A stretch of DNA of 64,000 nt from Clostridia bacterium (GTDB taxonomy: Bacteria > Bacillota > Clostridia > Christensenellales > Borkfalkiaceae), in the NCBI GenBank assembly GCA_017545865.1, contig JAFWXO010000003.1, positions 1 to 64,000 of the forward strand. The letters are read 5' to 3'. Shown one piece after another: positions 1 through 6,787 of this stretch; within the stretch, counting starts at the first letter, position 1, and each line of letters begins with the position of its first letter. The notes under the pieces were generated by a model, which was not told where the DNA came from, ran no database searches, and was given only the letters and a program-made list of their open reading frames with translations. A program made the position numbers and the translations under genes.

Positions 1-129
1 ATCGGTTTGAACACATCCTTCTCAAGCATGAAGAAAGCCGGTATCCGTCCGATGATCCACGGTTTTATCATCTCGGCGTTGGTCGTTGTCGTTGCGTTGT
101 TGGTAGAAATGGCAATGGGAATCGTATAA
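1..129 (+). CDS. YeiH/UPF0324-type permease, C-terminal end (partial)
   Basis: The first 42 codons in frame 1, ending at TAA 127-129, are the end of a gene that starts outside the window. The peptide opens with IGLNTSF and continues with KKAGIRPMIHGF and a hydrophobic helix that ends MAMGIV. A GLNTSF, charged, KKAG.RP pattern followed by a last membrane helix is typical of the YeiH/UPF0324 putative sulfate-exporter family of inner-membrane proteins. Only the last helix is visible, so substrate and length cannot be judged. A factor-independent terminator lies about 100 bases downstream. Confidence 0.6.
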   Translation: MGLNTSFSSMKKAGIRPMIHGFIISALVVVVALLVEMAMGIV

Positions 130-228
130 AGAGAAATAACAATGCAAGTTACACGGTATTACAAACTACAATTTATCGAATTGTTTTGTGGCGACATCTA
201 AATCGGTGCAACTTGCCATAAAAAAAAG

Positions 229-252
229 GAACAACCGAGTGGTTGTTCTTTT
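229..252. terminator. Bidirectional terminator
   Basis: An 8-bp stem GAACAACC/GGTTGTTC with loop GAGT has an A-run before it and a T-run after it. It can therefore end both the left permease gene and the convergent GH39 gene. Upstream, 143-217 contains a weak long inverted repeat (GCAAGTT with AACTTGC) of unknown role; the rest of 130-353 shows nothing else. Confidence 0.85.
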
Positions 253-353
253 TTATTGCTAGGGTGTGATTGACTTTAAGGCTTTTGGTATCTATACAAA
301 TTATTATTTGACATCTTTTTGTGTTATCTTTACAAAATGGATGCTTAATTGTA

Positions 354-1709
354 TCAGAAATTTTTTATAATTGCCACGGTGTTTTCTTTGAGTATAAATC
401 GTTCGGGGTTAAGGTCGGTTTTTGTAAATAAATTGTCTTTGTCGATGACATACACCGAAAATCCGTCGGAAAGCGCTAACTCAACTTCCGTATCCGTATT
501 GGTGTTGGATATAATAATCGACTTTCTTTCCCCGTCGGTTGCCGCAAGAGTAAAAATTCCGTCCTCGTGACAGATGCTTTCCGCTTCGTTTCCAAGAGCG
601 TAAAGTTCTCCAAACGCTTTGAACGCATAATAGATGTTGGAAGGTTCAAAGGTGTTTAGGTCATAAAATCCTCCGTAGGCGGAAATTGCAACGTATCTTG
701 CATCGTAATACATCAACATATCGGTTTTTTTGTGTTGCATAGCTAGCATAATAGCCATAACGTTTGCTGACGCGTACGACGTACCCCTGTTGATCTTTCT
801 GTCGTGAGAAAGATTCCATTCGTTCAAGTGCGTCTCAACGTTTCCATAGCCGTTTTCGCTTAGCACCTTGTCAATAAAATCCGCCTCCGAAACGATGACG
901 TCAACACCGCCGTAGGTGTGCCATGAGAAAAAATCCAAGGGTGAATTATTCTGCTTGATATATTTAATAAAATCAAGGAAAAAGTTAATGCGATAGATCT
1001 CTTTAGATGAGTTGTAACGACTGCCGTCACGTTTTGGTGTTGATAACCCGTATTTTTCAGGATTGGCGAAAATGCCGTAAAATCCGCAAGCAGCGTAGCC
1101 ACCGACCTTTATCTTATCGCCAAAGCATTTTTTTAGGTGTTTTGCAGTAACGTCATAAAGTTCATAATACTGCGTTGCAGTTCCCGTCCACATTTGATTG
1201 ATTTCAGGAAGGTCGCGGTTTTCGGGCTCATTCCAAATTTCCCAATATTTGATATTGAAATAAAATCCGTTTGCCCAACCTTCATTGTAGTGTTTTACGA
1301 TATGTTCACATATTCTTGCCCATTTTCCGTAGTCCTTGGGTGGATGAATACGATAAGCTTTGATTTGACATTGGTTTTCTATCGTTACACCCAATCTAAA
1401 ATACGGCTCGACACCGTATCCTATCAAGGCTTTTATGAGTTCGTCAGTAAACGTAAAATCATAAGATTCTGGATCGTTTTCATCCGCATCGAAATTCCTG
1501 AAAATATTTGGAACGTCTACGTAGCGGTTGCCTCCAAAAGCGCCGCCTACGTCATGTAATCTAGAATAAGGAACGTGTGCATCGGTTAAGATTTGCATTG
1601 GCGTAAAGTCAAGTTTACAAAAACCACCCGTAAAAGGAGGTTGTCCGACGGCATGCATTGGTTTTATTTTGCCAACAATCTTATCAAAATCCACCTGAAT
1701 ATTTATCAT
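354..1709 (-). CDS. GH39-like glycoside hydrolase (beta-xylosidase type)
   Basis: A 451-residue clan-A (beta/alpha)8 glycosidase. The signature WEIWNEPE near residue 160 supplies the asparagine and acid/base glutamate of GH39. THLNEWN near residue 297 is the likely nucleophile strand. There is no signal peptide, so it should act in the cytoplasm on imported oligosaccharides. The frame also opens with an upstream GTG at 1718. The ATG at 1709 is preferred because GGGTGG lies about 8 bases before it. A consensus promoter lies just upstream and a bidirectional terminator downstream, so it is probably monocistronic. GH39 members include beta-xylosidases and iduronidases; the exact substrate cannot be told from sequence. 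Confidence 0.85.
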   Translation of the reverse strand: MINIQVDFDKIVGKIKPMHAVGQPPFTGGFCKLDFTPMQILTDAHVPYSRLHDVGGAFGGNRYVDVPNIFRNFDADENDPESYDFTFTDELIKALIGYGVEPYFRLGVTIENQCQIKAYRIHPPKDYGKWARICEHIVKHYNEGWANGFYFNIKYWEIWNEPENRDLPEINQMWTGTATQYYELYDVTAKHLKKCFGDKIKVGGYAACGFYGIFANPEKYGLSTPKRDGSRYNSSKEIYRINFFLDFIKYIKQNNSPLDFFSWHTYGGVDVIVSEADFIDKVLSENGYGNVETHLNEWNLSHDRKINRGTSYASANVMAIMLAMQHKKTDMLMYYDARYVAISAYGGFYDLNTFEPSNIYYAFKAFGELYALGNEAESICHEDGIFTLAATDGERKSIIISNTNTDTEVELALSDGFSVYVIDKDNLFTKTDLNPERFILKENTVAIIKNF

Positions 1710-1737
1710 TTTGACCACCCGTTAAGTATTTGCATAC

Positions 1738-1766
1738 ATTATATCACGTAGTCTACTGCTTTTCAA
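1738..1766 (-). promoter_or_regulatory. Promoter of the GH39 gene
   Basis: On the minus strand TTGAAA (1766-1761) and TATAAT (1743-1738) are separated by exactly 17 bases, about 30 bases before the ATG. Confidence 0.8.
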
Positions 1767-1911
1767 GGGTAAGGCAAGAGTTTTTTGCTACGATACAAAG
1801 TCGCATCGAAACTTGTCCGCCTCGTTGTTCCCAAAAGTCAGAAGAACATATTTTAGGGGTATGGAGAGCCTTTTTTATATCAAACTTTTAACAATTTGTG
1901 AGATAAACGTA

Positions 1912-1940
1912 TTGAAAAACCGCAAATTAAAGATTATAAT
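1912..1940 (+). promoter_or_regulatory. Promoter of the GH20-like gene
   Basis: TTGAAA 1912-1917 and TATAAT 1935-1940 with a 17-base spacer, 28 bases before the ATG at 1969. The 1767-1911 stretch between the two divergent promoters shows no other recognised feature. Confidence 0.8.
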
Positions 1941-1968
1941 AAAAGAAAACTAATTTTTGGAGAACTTT

Positions 1969-3588
1969 ATGACAAACGGATGTTTTACGGCGATGCTCGA
2001 TTGTTCAAGAAACGGGGTAATCAAAGTTAATAGAGTTAAAGATTATATTGACCTTTTAGCAAAGTTTGGTTACAACGCGCTTGAACTTTACACGGAAGAC
2101 ACTTTTGAACTTGAAGGCGAGCCGTATTTTGGTTTTATGCGCGGAGGGTATACTAAAAAGGAGTTAAAAGAACTCGACGCTTACGCTTTATCTAAGGGCA
2201 TTGAGTTAATTCCTTGCGTGCAAACGCTTGCGCACCTTAACGCTATATTTAAGTGGCACGTTTACAGCGATATTAAAGACACTCAAGACGTTTTGCTCAT
2301 TGATGAAGAAAAAACCTACAACCTAATAGAAAAAATTATTTCAACGGCAAGAGAGTGTTTCACTTCTAAAAAAATTCATATCGGTATGGATGAAGCCGAT
2401 CTCGTTGGGTTTGGCAAATATTATAAAAAGCACGGCACAGCTAACCGTTACGAACTTTTAAATAGGCATTTAGAACGTGTTATTAAAATCGCTGAAAAAC
2501 ACGATTTTAAGCCGTGTATGTGGTCGGATATGTTCTTTAAGATGGCTACGGGCGGATATTATCTAAACGATTACGATAACGTGCCAAAAGATTTGAAACA
2601 AGCAATCCCATCGGGCGTTGACTTGATTTACTGGTGGTATTACGACGATCAAGAAAAGCCATATTTAGATATGCTCAAAGCCCACAAGCAATTAAATAAA
2701 GATTGTTGGTTTGCGGGCGCAGCGTGGAGCTGGAACAATTTTGCTCCCTTTAACAAATGGTCGATGAAGCATTTATCGGCGGGGCTTAACGCTTGCAGAA
2801 AAACGAACGTTAACAATATCCTTATCACCGTTTGGGGCGATGACGGGCAAGAGTGTTCCCACTTTGCCGTTCTGTCTTCTCTTTTTTACGCCATTAAAGT
2901 TTACCAAGGCGAAAAGAGCATAGCGAAAATCAAAAAGGAATTTTACGAAATCACAGGCGAAGAATTTAACGCCTTTCTCGATTTAGACTTGCCAAATCTT
3001 ATTGCGGATAATATTGAAAAGCAAAGGGCGTTCGCCCCGTCAAAATACGGATTCTATGGCGACCTTTTAAACGGATATTACGATTTATACACGCCTGACG
3101 GCAGTGGTGAAATTTATAAAAAGTACGCCTATAAGTTGAAAAACCGCGCAAAAAAGAGCAAGAACTTTGGATATTTGTTTGAAGTTGAAGCGAGCCTTTG
3201 CGATTTTTTATCTATTAAGTTTGAACTTGCAAAAAGGCTTAGAAAGGCTTATAAAGAAAACGATTTAGCTAAGTTAGAAATTATTTGCAAAGATATAAAG
3301 AGAGCGGAAACAAAACTTAAAAGATTTGAAACCGCCCTTAAAACCATGTGGGATAACGACTATAACCCGCAAGGGTACGACGTTCAGGATATAAGAATCG
3401 GAGCGCTCAAACAAAGGCTTAAAACTGCAAGGGAAAAGGTTAGAGCGTATCTTGATAAAAAAGTTCAATCAATCCCCGAGCTTGAAGCGGAGAACTTGCC
3501 ACTTAACAACTGGAACGATGAGCTTTTAGGTTTAACCCCTTGGAAGAAGATAGTTTCGGTAAACGTTTTATCACACAATATATTTTAA
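1969..3588 (+). CDS. GH20-like beta-N-acetylhexosaminidase family protein
   Basis: A 539-residue protein. The N-terminal half has the TIM-barrel strand pattern of family 20 hexosaminidases. IHIGMDEAD near residue 140 carries the catalytic Asp-Glu pair of the substrate-assisted mechanism. WWYYDD and WGDDGQE later in the barrel fit substrate-binding loops. The C-terminal third is helical and lysine-rich. There is no signal peptide, so it is intracellular. The open frame begins at TTG 1957, but that TTG is part of the ribosome-binding site (GGAG 1959-1962). The ATG at 1969 is the start. Relatives are annotated as beta-N-acetylhexosaminidases, but the true sugar is unknown. It ends in a strong terminator. 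Confidence 0.8.
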   Translation: MTNGCFTAMLDCSRNGVIKVNRVKDYIDLLAKFGYNALELYTEDTFELEGEPYFGFMRGGYTKKELKELDAYALSKGIELIPCVQTLAHLNAIFKWHVYSDIKDTQDVLLIDEEKTYNLIEKIISTARECFTSKKIHIGMDEADLVGFGKYYKKHGTANRYELLNRHLERVIKIAEKHDFKPCMWSDMFFKMATGGYYLNDYDNVPKDLKQAIPSGVDLIYWWYYDDQEKPYLDMLKAHKQLNKDCWFAGAAWSWNNFAPFNKWSMKHLSAGLNACRKTNVNNILITVWGDDGQECSHFAVLSSLFYAIKVYQGEKSIAKIKKEFYEITGEEFNAFLDLDLPNLIADNIEKQRAFAPSKYGFYGDLLNGYYDLYTPDGSGEIYKKYAYKLKNRAKKSKNFGYLFEVEASLCDFLSIKFELAKRLRKAYKENDLAKLEIICKDIKRAETKLKRFETALKTMWDNDYNPQGYDVQDIRIGALKQRLKTAREKVRAYLDKKVQSIPELEAENLPLNNWNDELLGLTPWKKIVSVNVLSHNIF

Positions 3589-3596
3589 TAAATAAT

Positions 3597-3620
3597 AAAA
3601 GAACGCTTTGGCGTTCTTTT
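3597..3620. terminator. Bidirectional terminator
   Basis: A 10-bp perfect stem AAAAGAACGC/GCGTTCTTTT with loop TTTG, flanked by A- and T-runs, between convergent genes. Confidence 0.9.
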
Positions 3621-3633
3621 TTCTTGTAATCAA

Positions 3634-4629
3634 TTATAAGTCTTTATTGTAAAACGATTTGTATTTTTTAAGGGCAAAATAATGATAGTCGCGCATTGAA
3701 ATGCCAAGTTTTTTAGGAGAAGTGATTAAAGCGTGGTCGCCAAAACGTTCAAAATAATAAAGGGCTTGCCCTGCGGAGCAATCAAAGGTATAAACGTCGC
3801 CTTCGATAGATATGGGCGTTGGGCGGTAAAGATAAATTCTATCAAAAAGTTTTTTACCCTTCTCGGTGAGTTCAACTTTAATTAAATGCTTGTCCGACTT
3901 AAACATCGGGTATTGCGGGGCGCAAGCAAGTTGCCTTTCAAGCAGTTTAACGTTTTCTTCAGGTATGCTTGCTGGTGAAGAAAGAAGGGTTATCGTTTTA
4001 AACTTGGCAAGGCGAACGGTAGCGTTATTGTCGTTAGCGTAACCTAAAACGTAATTAAAAAGCTCGTCTTTTGAAGCGGAGATTGTAAATATTGAAAGGT
4101 TGTTAATAATTTTGCCGGAATCTATTTGCGCGCAAATTTGAACTTTATTAGCAAGAGCCTTTTGCAAAAGGTCAAAATTTTCTTTATGAATAATCTTTTC
4201 GCGCTCGTTTTTCGGTTTGTGAATATACGCGCTAAACATCCTTCTATAAAAGGATGAAATCGATTCGTTTTGCAATATTACCTGTTCTATATGAAGCATT
4301 GCCTTTTCTGAAATTTTTGTAGGCTTAAAGGAAAGGGTGGTGCTTTTTTTGTCGTTAACGCCGTCAGCTTTTTTAGTTAAAACCTTAATAACGTTATCAA
4401 AAACTTTGCTTTTATAATACTCTGGCACGATAGAAATAGCGTTTTTCAAATCTTCGTGAAGCGTTTCTTCTTGCGCCGAAAAGGTCTCGTAAAAATTAAC
4501 GATTAGCGTGTTTAAAAAAGCGTTCATGTTTGGCTTGCCGTTTTCTTTAATTATTCTAAAATCAGAGCAGTCTTTTTGCAAAACTTCTAAATCAGATTTT
4601 GGTAAACTAATTTTAATTTTTTCATCCAT
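3634..4629 (-). CDS. WYL-domain-type regulator, divergent to the Ro/RtcB operon
   Basis: A 331-residue protein. Residues 1-50 (KISLPKSDLEVL, then NAFLNTLIVNF) look like a ribbon-helix-helix DNA-binding segment. The C-terminal 100 residues (GDHALITSP.KLGISMRDYHYFALKKYKSFY) match the end of WYL domains, which sense nucleic acid or nucleotide ligands in characterised regulators. It is transcribed away from the AAA/RNA array/Ro/RtcB operon and shares its promoter region. By position it takes the place RtcR has in proteobacterial rtc operons. The RBS AAGGAG lies 8 bases before the ATG. The family call is moderate; the regulatory link is inferred from position. Confidence 0.6.
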   Translation of the reverse strand: MDEKIKISLPKSDLEVLQKDCSDFRIIKENGKPNMNAFLNTLIVNFYETFSAQEETLHEDLKNAISIVPEYYKSKVFDNVIKVLTKKADGVNDKKSTTLSFKPTKISEKAMLHIEQVILQNESISSFYRRMFSAYIHKPKNEREKIIHKENFDLLQKALANKVQICAQIDSGKIINNLSIFTISASKDELFNYVLGYANDNNATVRLAKFKTITLLSSPASIPEENVKLLERQLACAPQYPMFKSDKHLIKVELTEKGKKLFDRIYLYRPTPISIEGDVYTFDCSAGQALYYFERFGDHALITSPKKLGISMRDYHYFALKKYKSFYNKDL

Positions 4630-4649
4630 AAAATCATCTCCTTAAAAGC

Positions 4650-4678
4650 ATTATACACTAAAAGGGGGCAAAAATCAA
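4650..4678 (-). promoter_or_regulatory. Promoter of the WYL-type regulator
   Basis: On the minus strand TTGATT (4678-4673) and TATAAT (4655-4650) have a 17-base spacer. The element AGGGGGCA at 4663-4670 lies inside the spacer. Confidence 0.75.
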
Positions 4679-4725
4679 GCAAAATATCTTAAAATTCGCT
4701 ATTTTTCCGCATAAATTAGGGGGCA
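4663..4725 (+). promoter_or_regulatory. Pair of AGGGGGCA direct repeats in the divergent promoter region
   Basis: AGGGGGCA occurs at 4663-4670 and 4718-4725, each followed by an A-rich run. G-runs are rare in this AT-rich spacer. One copy sits between the -35 and -10 of the regulator gene, so it may be an operator for autoregulation and for control of the operon. For the operon a TATAAT (4772-4777) is present without a good -35, which would fit a need for an activator. Confidence 0.45.
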
Positions 4726-4807
4726 TAAAAAAGTTAAGTATTGCGGTATAACAAATGTGAGAAAGTGGGTGTATAATGGGGTTAGAAAAGCGAAAGGAGG
4801 AATTTTT

Positions 4808-6211
4808 ATGAATTACAGTTTTGAAAATATTGCAGGATATATTGAAGAAAAGGAAGAGCTCAAACGCCTTTGTGAGATTTTTAATAATCGTGAAAAATAT
4901 AAAGAAAAGGGAGCAAAACTTCCAAAGGGAATTATTTTTTACGGAGAATCGGGCACGGGTAAAACGTTATTTGCTAAGGTAATGGCGAGCGTGTGTGATT
5001 TGGAAGTTTTAAAAATCAACGTTGCCGATGCTGAAAAGGAAAGCGATATTTGCAAACTTATAAAAAAGACTTTTGCAAAAGCGGCAAGAAAGAAAACGCC
5101 AACCATGATTTTCTTTGATGAACTTGATAAGGTTTTGCCAAACGATTCGGAAAGGTATTATTCAGATCGTTCAAAAACCGTTCTTGCTCAACTTTTAACT
5201 TTGATTGACGGTATGGATAGCAGTGGCGATTTGGTTTTCGTTGCAACTTGTAATTATTACGGATCGATACCCGAAACGCTCGTTCGCCCAGGTAGAATTG
5301 ATAAGAAGATAAACGTTGGGCTTCCTAACTATTCTTCACGCGTTGAAATATTGAATATGTACGCGAAGAAATCTTCTTGCCAGTTTGAAATGAGCGTTCA
5401 AGATATGGCAAAACTTTGTTCTGGTTTTTCTTGCGCGGCGCTTGAAACGCTTATTAACGAGTGTATTTTGCACTCGGATGAGAAAGGGTTTGTTAACGAG
5501 CAACTTATTCGTTCGCAGTTTTTTGAAATTAAAAATGAAGATATTCCGCGTGAAAGTTCTTCCGTTGAAGATTCAATAACGGCGTGCCATAACGTAGGCT
5601 CGTTCATCGTTGCAAAGGCATATAACTCGGGGCATTACACTTTAAGCTTAGAAAAAGATACCGTTTGCAACAATTTTTTCAATGCTATCGTTACGCTAAA
5701 CGACAATCGTGACGATTGGGATGACGATGATGACGACGATTGGGATGACGACGATTTTGATGAATGCGATGAAGACTGCGGTGATGAAACGGATGAAAAC
5801 GTAACTTCCATTTTAAGTAAAAGCGATTATATTAACACGATAACCGTGTTGCTTGGTGGATACGTTGCGGAAGAAGTTGTTTTTAACAAAGTTTACGATA
5901 ACGTTATAGAGCCGTTGAATTCTATTGATAGAATACTTCAAAGGATGTCTGACTGCGCAATGTTTGGCGTTGGTTTGCGTTATAGCGAAGAAAGAAATCG
6001 TGACGTTTTAACTTATACCGATGAACACGTTGCAAAAGTTAACGCCGTTTTTGAACAAACCGTTAACGATTGTTACGAAAAGGCGAAAGCCATTATTGAA
6101 AAGAACGGCGAACTCATATCAAAACTTTCAAAAGTTTTGGTGGAAAAGCAGATTGTTCAAGAAACAGACTGTGAAAAACTCATAGAAGAGTTTGGCGGAA
6201 TTAAATTTTAA
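4808..6211 (+). CDS. Soluble FtsH-like AAA+ protein with a degenerate M41 protease domain
   Basis: 467 residues. The FtsH-type AAA module is complete: FENIAGYIEEKEEL at the start, Walker A GESGTGKT 46-53, Walker B MIFFDELD about 100-107, and the second region of homology with arginines in LVRPGRID about 159-165. An M41-like helical domain follows, but the zinc motif HEAGH reads HNVGS at 261-265. Both the catalytic Glu and the second His ligand are lost, so it cannot be an ordinary zinc protease. The FtsH membrane segments are absent. Residues about 302-331 are an Asp-rich insert. AAGGAGG 4795-4801 fixes the ATG at 4808, not the upstream in-frame ATG/GTG codons. It is the first gene of the operon with the RNA array. 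Likely an ATP-driven unfoldase or remodeller; the target is unknown. Confidence 0.85.
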   Translation: MNYSFENIAGYIEEKEELKRLCEIFNNREKYKEKGAKLPKGIIFYGESGTGKTLFAKVMASVCDLEVLKINVADAEKESDICKLIKKTFAKAARKKTPTMIFFDELDKVLPNDSERYYSDRSKTVLAQLLTLIDGMDSSGDLVFVATCNYYGSIPETLVRPGRIDKKINVGLPNYSSRVEILNMYAKKSSCQFEMSVQDMAKLCSGFSCAALETLINECILHSDEKGFVNEQLIRSQFFEIKNEDIPRESSSVEDSITACHNVGSFIVAKAYNSGHYTLSLEKDTVCNNFFNAIVTLNDNRDDWDDDDDDDWDDDDFDECDEDCGDETDENVTSILSKSDYINTITVLLGGYVAEEVVFNKVYDNVIEPLNSIDRILQRMSDCAMFGVGLRYSEERNRDVLTYTDEHVAKVNAVFEQTVNDCYEKAKAIIEKNGELISKLSKVLVEKQIVQETDCEKLIEEFGGIKF

Positions 6212-6221
6212 CAATTAAAAA

Positions 6222-6303
6222 AAGACGCAACCAGCAAACGTTAAGGCTTCATGACTGTTAATCATTTTGGCAAGTGGGAAACCGCTTATTTGCGTCTTGT
6301 AAA
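6222..6303 (+). ncRNA. Structured RNA element, array unit 1
   Basis: Closed by a 9-bp stem AAGACGCAA (6222-6230) with TTGCGTCTT (6290-6298), followed by the tail GTAAA. The inner 5' box CCAGCA is at 6231-6236. The core has two hairpins. ATGA-CTGTTAA-TCAT (6251-6265) has a seven-base loop identical to the usual tRNA-Asn anticodon loop. AAGTGG-GAAA-CCGCTT (6272-6287) is capped by a GNRA loop. The cloverleaf-like layout suggests tRNA mimicry. It starts only 10 bases after the AAA gene stop and no promoter of its own is seen. Confidence 0.7.
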
Positions 6304-6493
6304 CGCTATCCCCTAAAGGAACTTGTATTCCACAGGCTTGATGGCAAAAACTAAAGACACCTGCAGCATTTTTTAGCTCCATTATTTTAATTGAGGGGGA
6401 AAGCTAATCCCCTCAGGTGTCTTGTAAACGCTATCCCCTAAAGGAACTTGTATTCCACAGGTTAGATGGCAAAAACTAAAGACACTTGCAGCA
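6294..6493 (+). repeat. 75-bp direct repeat linking array units 1-2 and 2-3
   Basis: 6294-6368 and 6419-6493 differ at only 3 of 75 positions, offset 125 bases. Each copy begins with the end of one unit and ends with the start of the next. In between it folds by itself: GCTATC pairs with GATGGC, CCT with AGG, and GGAA with TTCC around the loop CTTGTA. The same CTTGTA loop reappears in unit 4 (6607-6612), and the word CTTGT also ends every unit. The near identity points to recent duplication or strong constraint. Confidence 0.85.
6354..6428 (+). ncRNA. Structured RNA element, array unit 2
   Basis: Closing stem AAGACACCT (6354-6362) with AGGTGTCTT (6415-6423), 9 perfect pairs, tail GTAAA. Inner box GCAGCA 6363-6368. 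The core holds the hairpin GAGGGG/CCCCTC (6393-6398, 6409-6414). Its loop contains AGCTAA, complementary to TTAGCT at 6373-6378, so a pseudoknot is likely. Confidence 0.7.
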
Positions 6494-6538
6494 ATATTTG
6501 GAAATATCAAAGAATTAAATCCAATGGTGTCTTGTAAA
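6479..6538 (+). ncRNA. Structured RNA element, array unit 3
   Basis: Closing stem AAGACACT (6479-6486) with GGTGTCTT (6526-6533), 8 pairs including one T-G wobble where unit 2 has C-G, tail GTAAA. Inner box GCAGCA 6488-6493. The short core has hairpin ATATT/AATAT with loop TGGA, complementary to TCCA at 6520-6523: again a possible pseudoknot. Confidence 0.65.
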
Positions 6539-6548
6539 AAAGTTAATA

Positions 6549-6669
6549 AAGATGCGTACAGCAAAACACACTTAAAAAGATATTCGTTTCTTAAGGAGCA
6601 CTTAGGCTTGTACCTAAGCGGATGTAGAGCAGAAATGCTCTATATGTTTAGTAAAGGCATCTTGTTAAA
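6549..6669 (+). ncRNA. Structured RNA element, array unit 4
   Basis: Closing stem AAGATGC (6549-6555) with GCATCTT (6657-6663), tail GTTAAA. Inner box ACAGCA 6558-6563. This longest core contains three hairpins: CTTAA/TTAAG around 6571-6595, CTTAGG-CTTGTA-CCTAAG (6601-6618), and TAGAGCA-GAAA-TGCTCTA (6625-6642), which extends to about 10 pairs and has a GNRA cap. Confidence 0.65.
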
Positions 6670-6759
6670 GGCGCATACAGCAAGTTGAAAAACTGTCAGC
6701 ACAAAAAGTATTTCTGATCAAAGCGAGGTTTCGCTTTAATAAAAATGCGCCTTGTTAAA
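6668..6759 (+). ncRNA. Structured RNA element, array unit 5
   Basis: Closing stem AAGGCGCAT (6668-6676) with ATGCGCCTT (6745-6753), 9 perfect pairs, tail GTTAAA. Inner box ACAGCA 6677-6682. Core hairpins are AGTT-GAAA-AACT (6683-6694) and AAAGCGA-GGTT-TCGCTTT (6720-6737). The unit ends 28 bases before the Ro-like gene; the ribosome-binding site AAAGGAG follows it. Confidence 0.7.
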
Positions 6760-6787
6760 TTTAAATAACACGTAAAGGAGAGAAATT

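Noticed and set aside
1137..1559. Plus-strand frame opposite the GH39 gene
   Set aside because: No RBS, and GH39 motifs on the other strand explain the sequence.
6222..6759. CRISPR-like repeat array
   Set aside because: Repeats are not identical direct repeats with uniform spacers; the conserved parts form the two sides of covarying stems and there are no cas genes.
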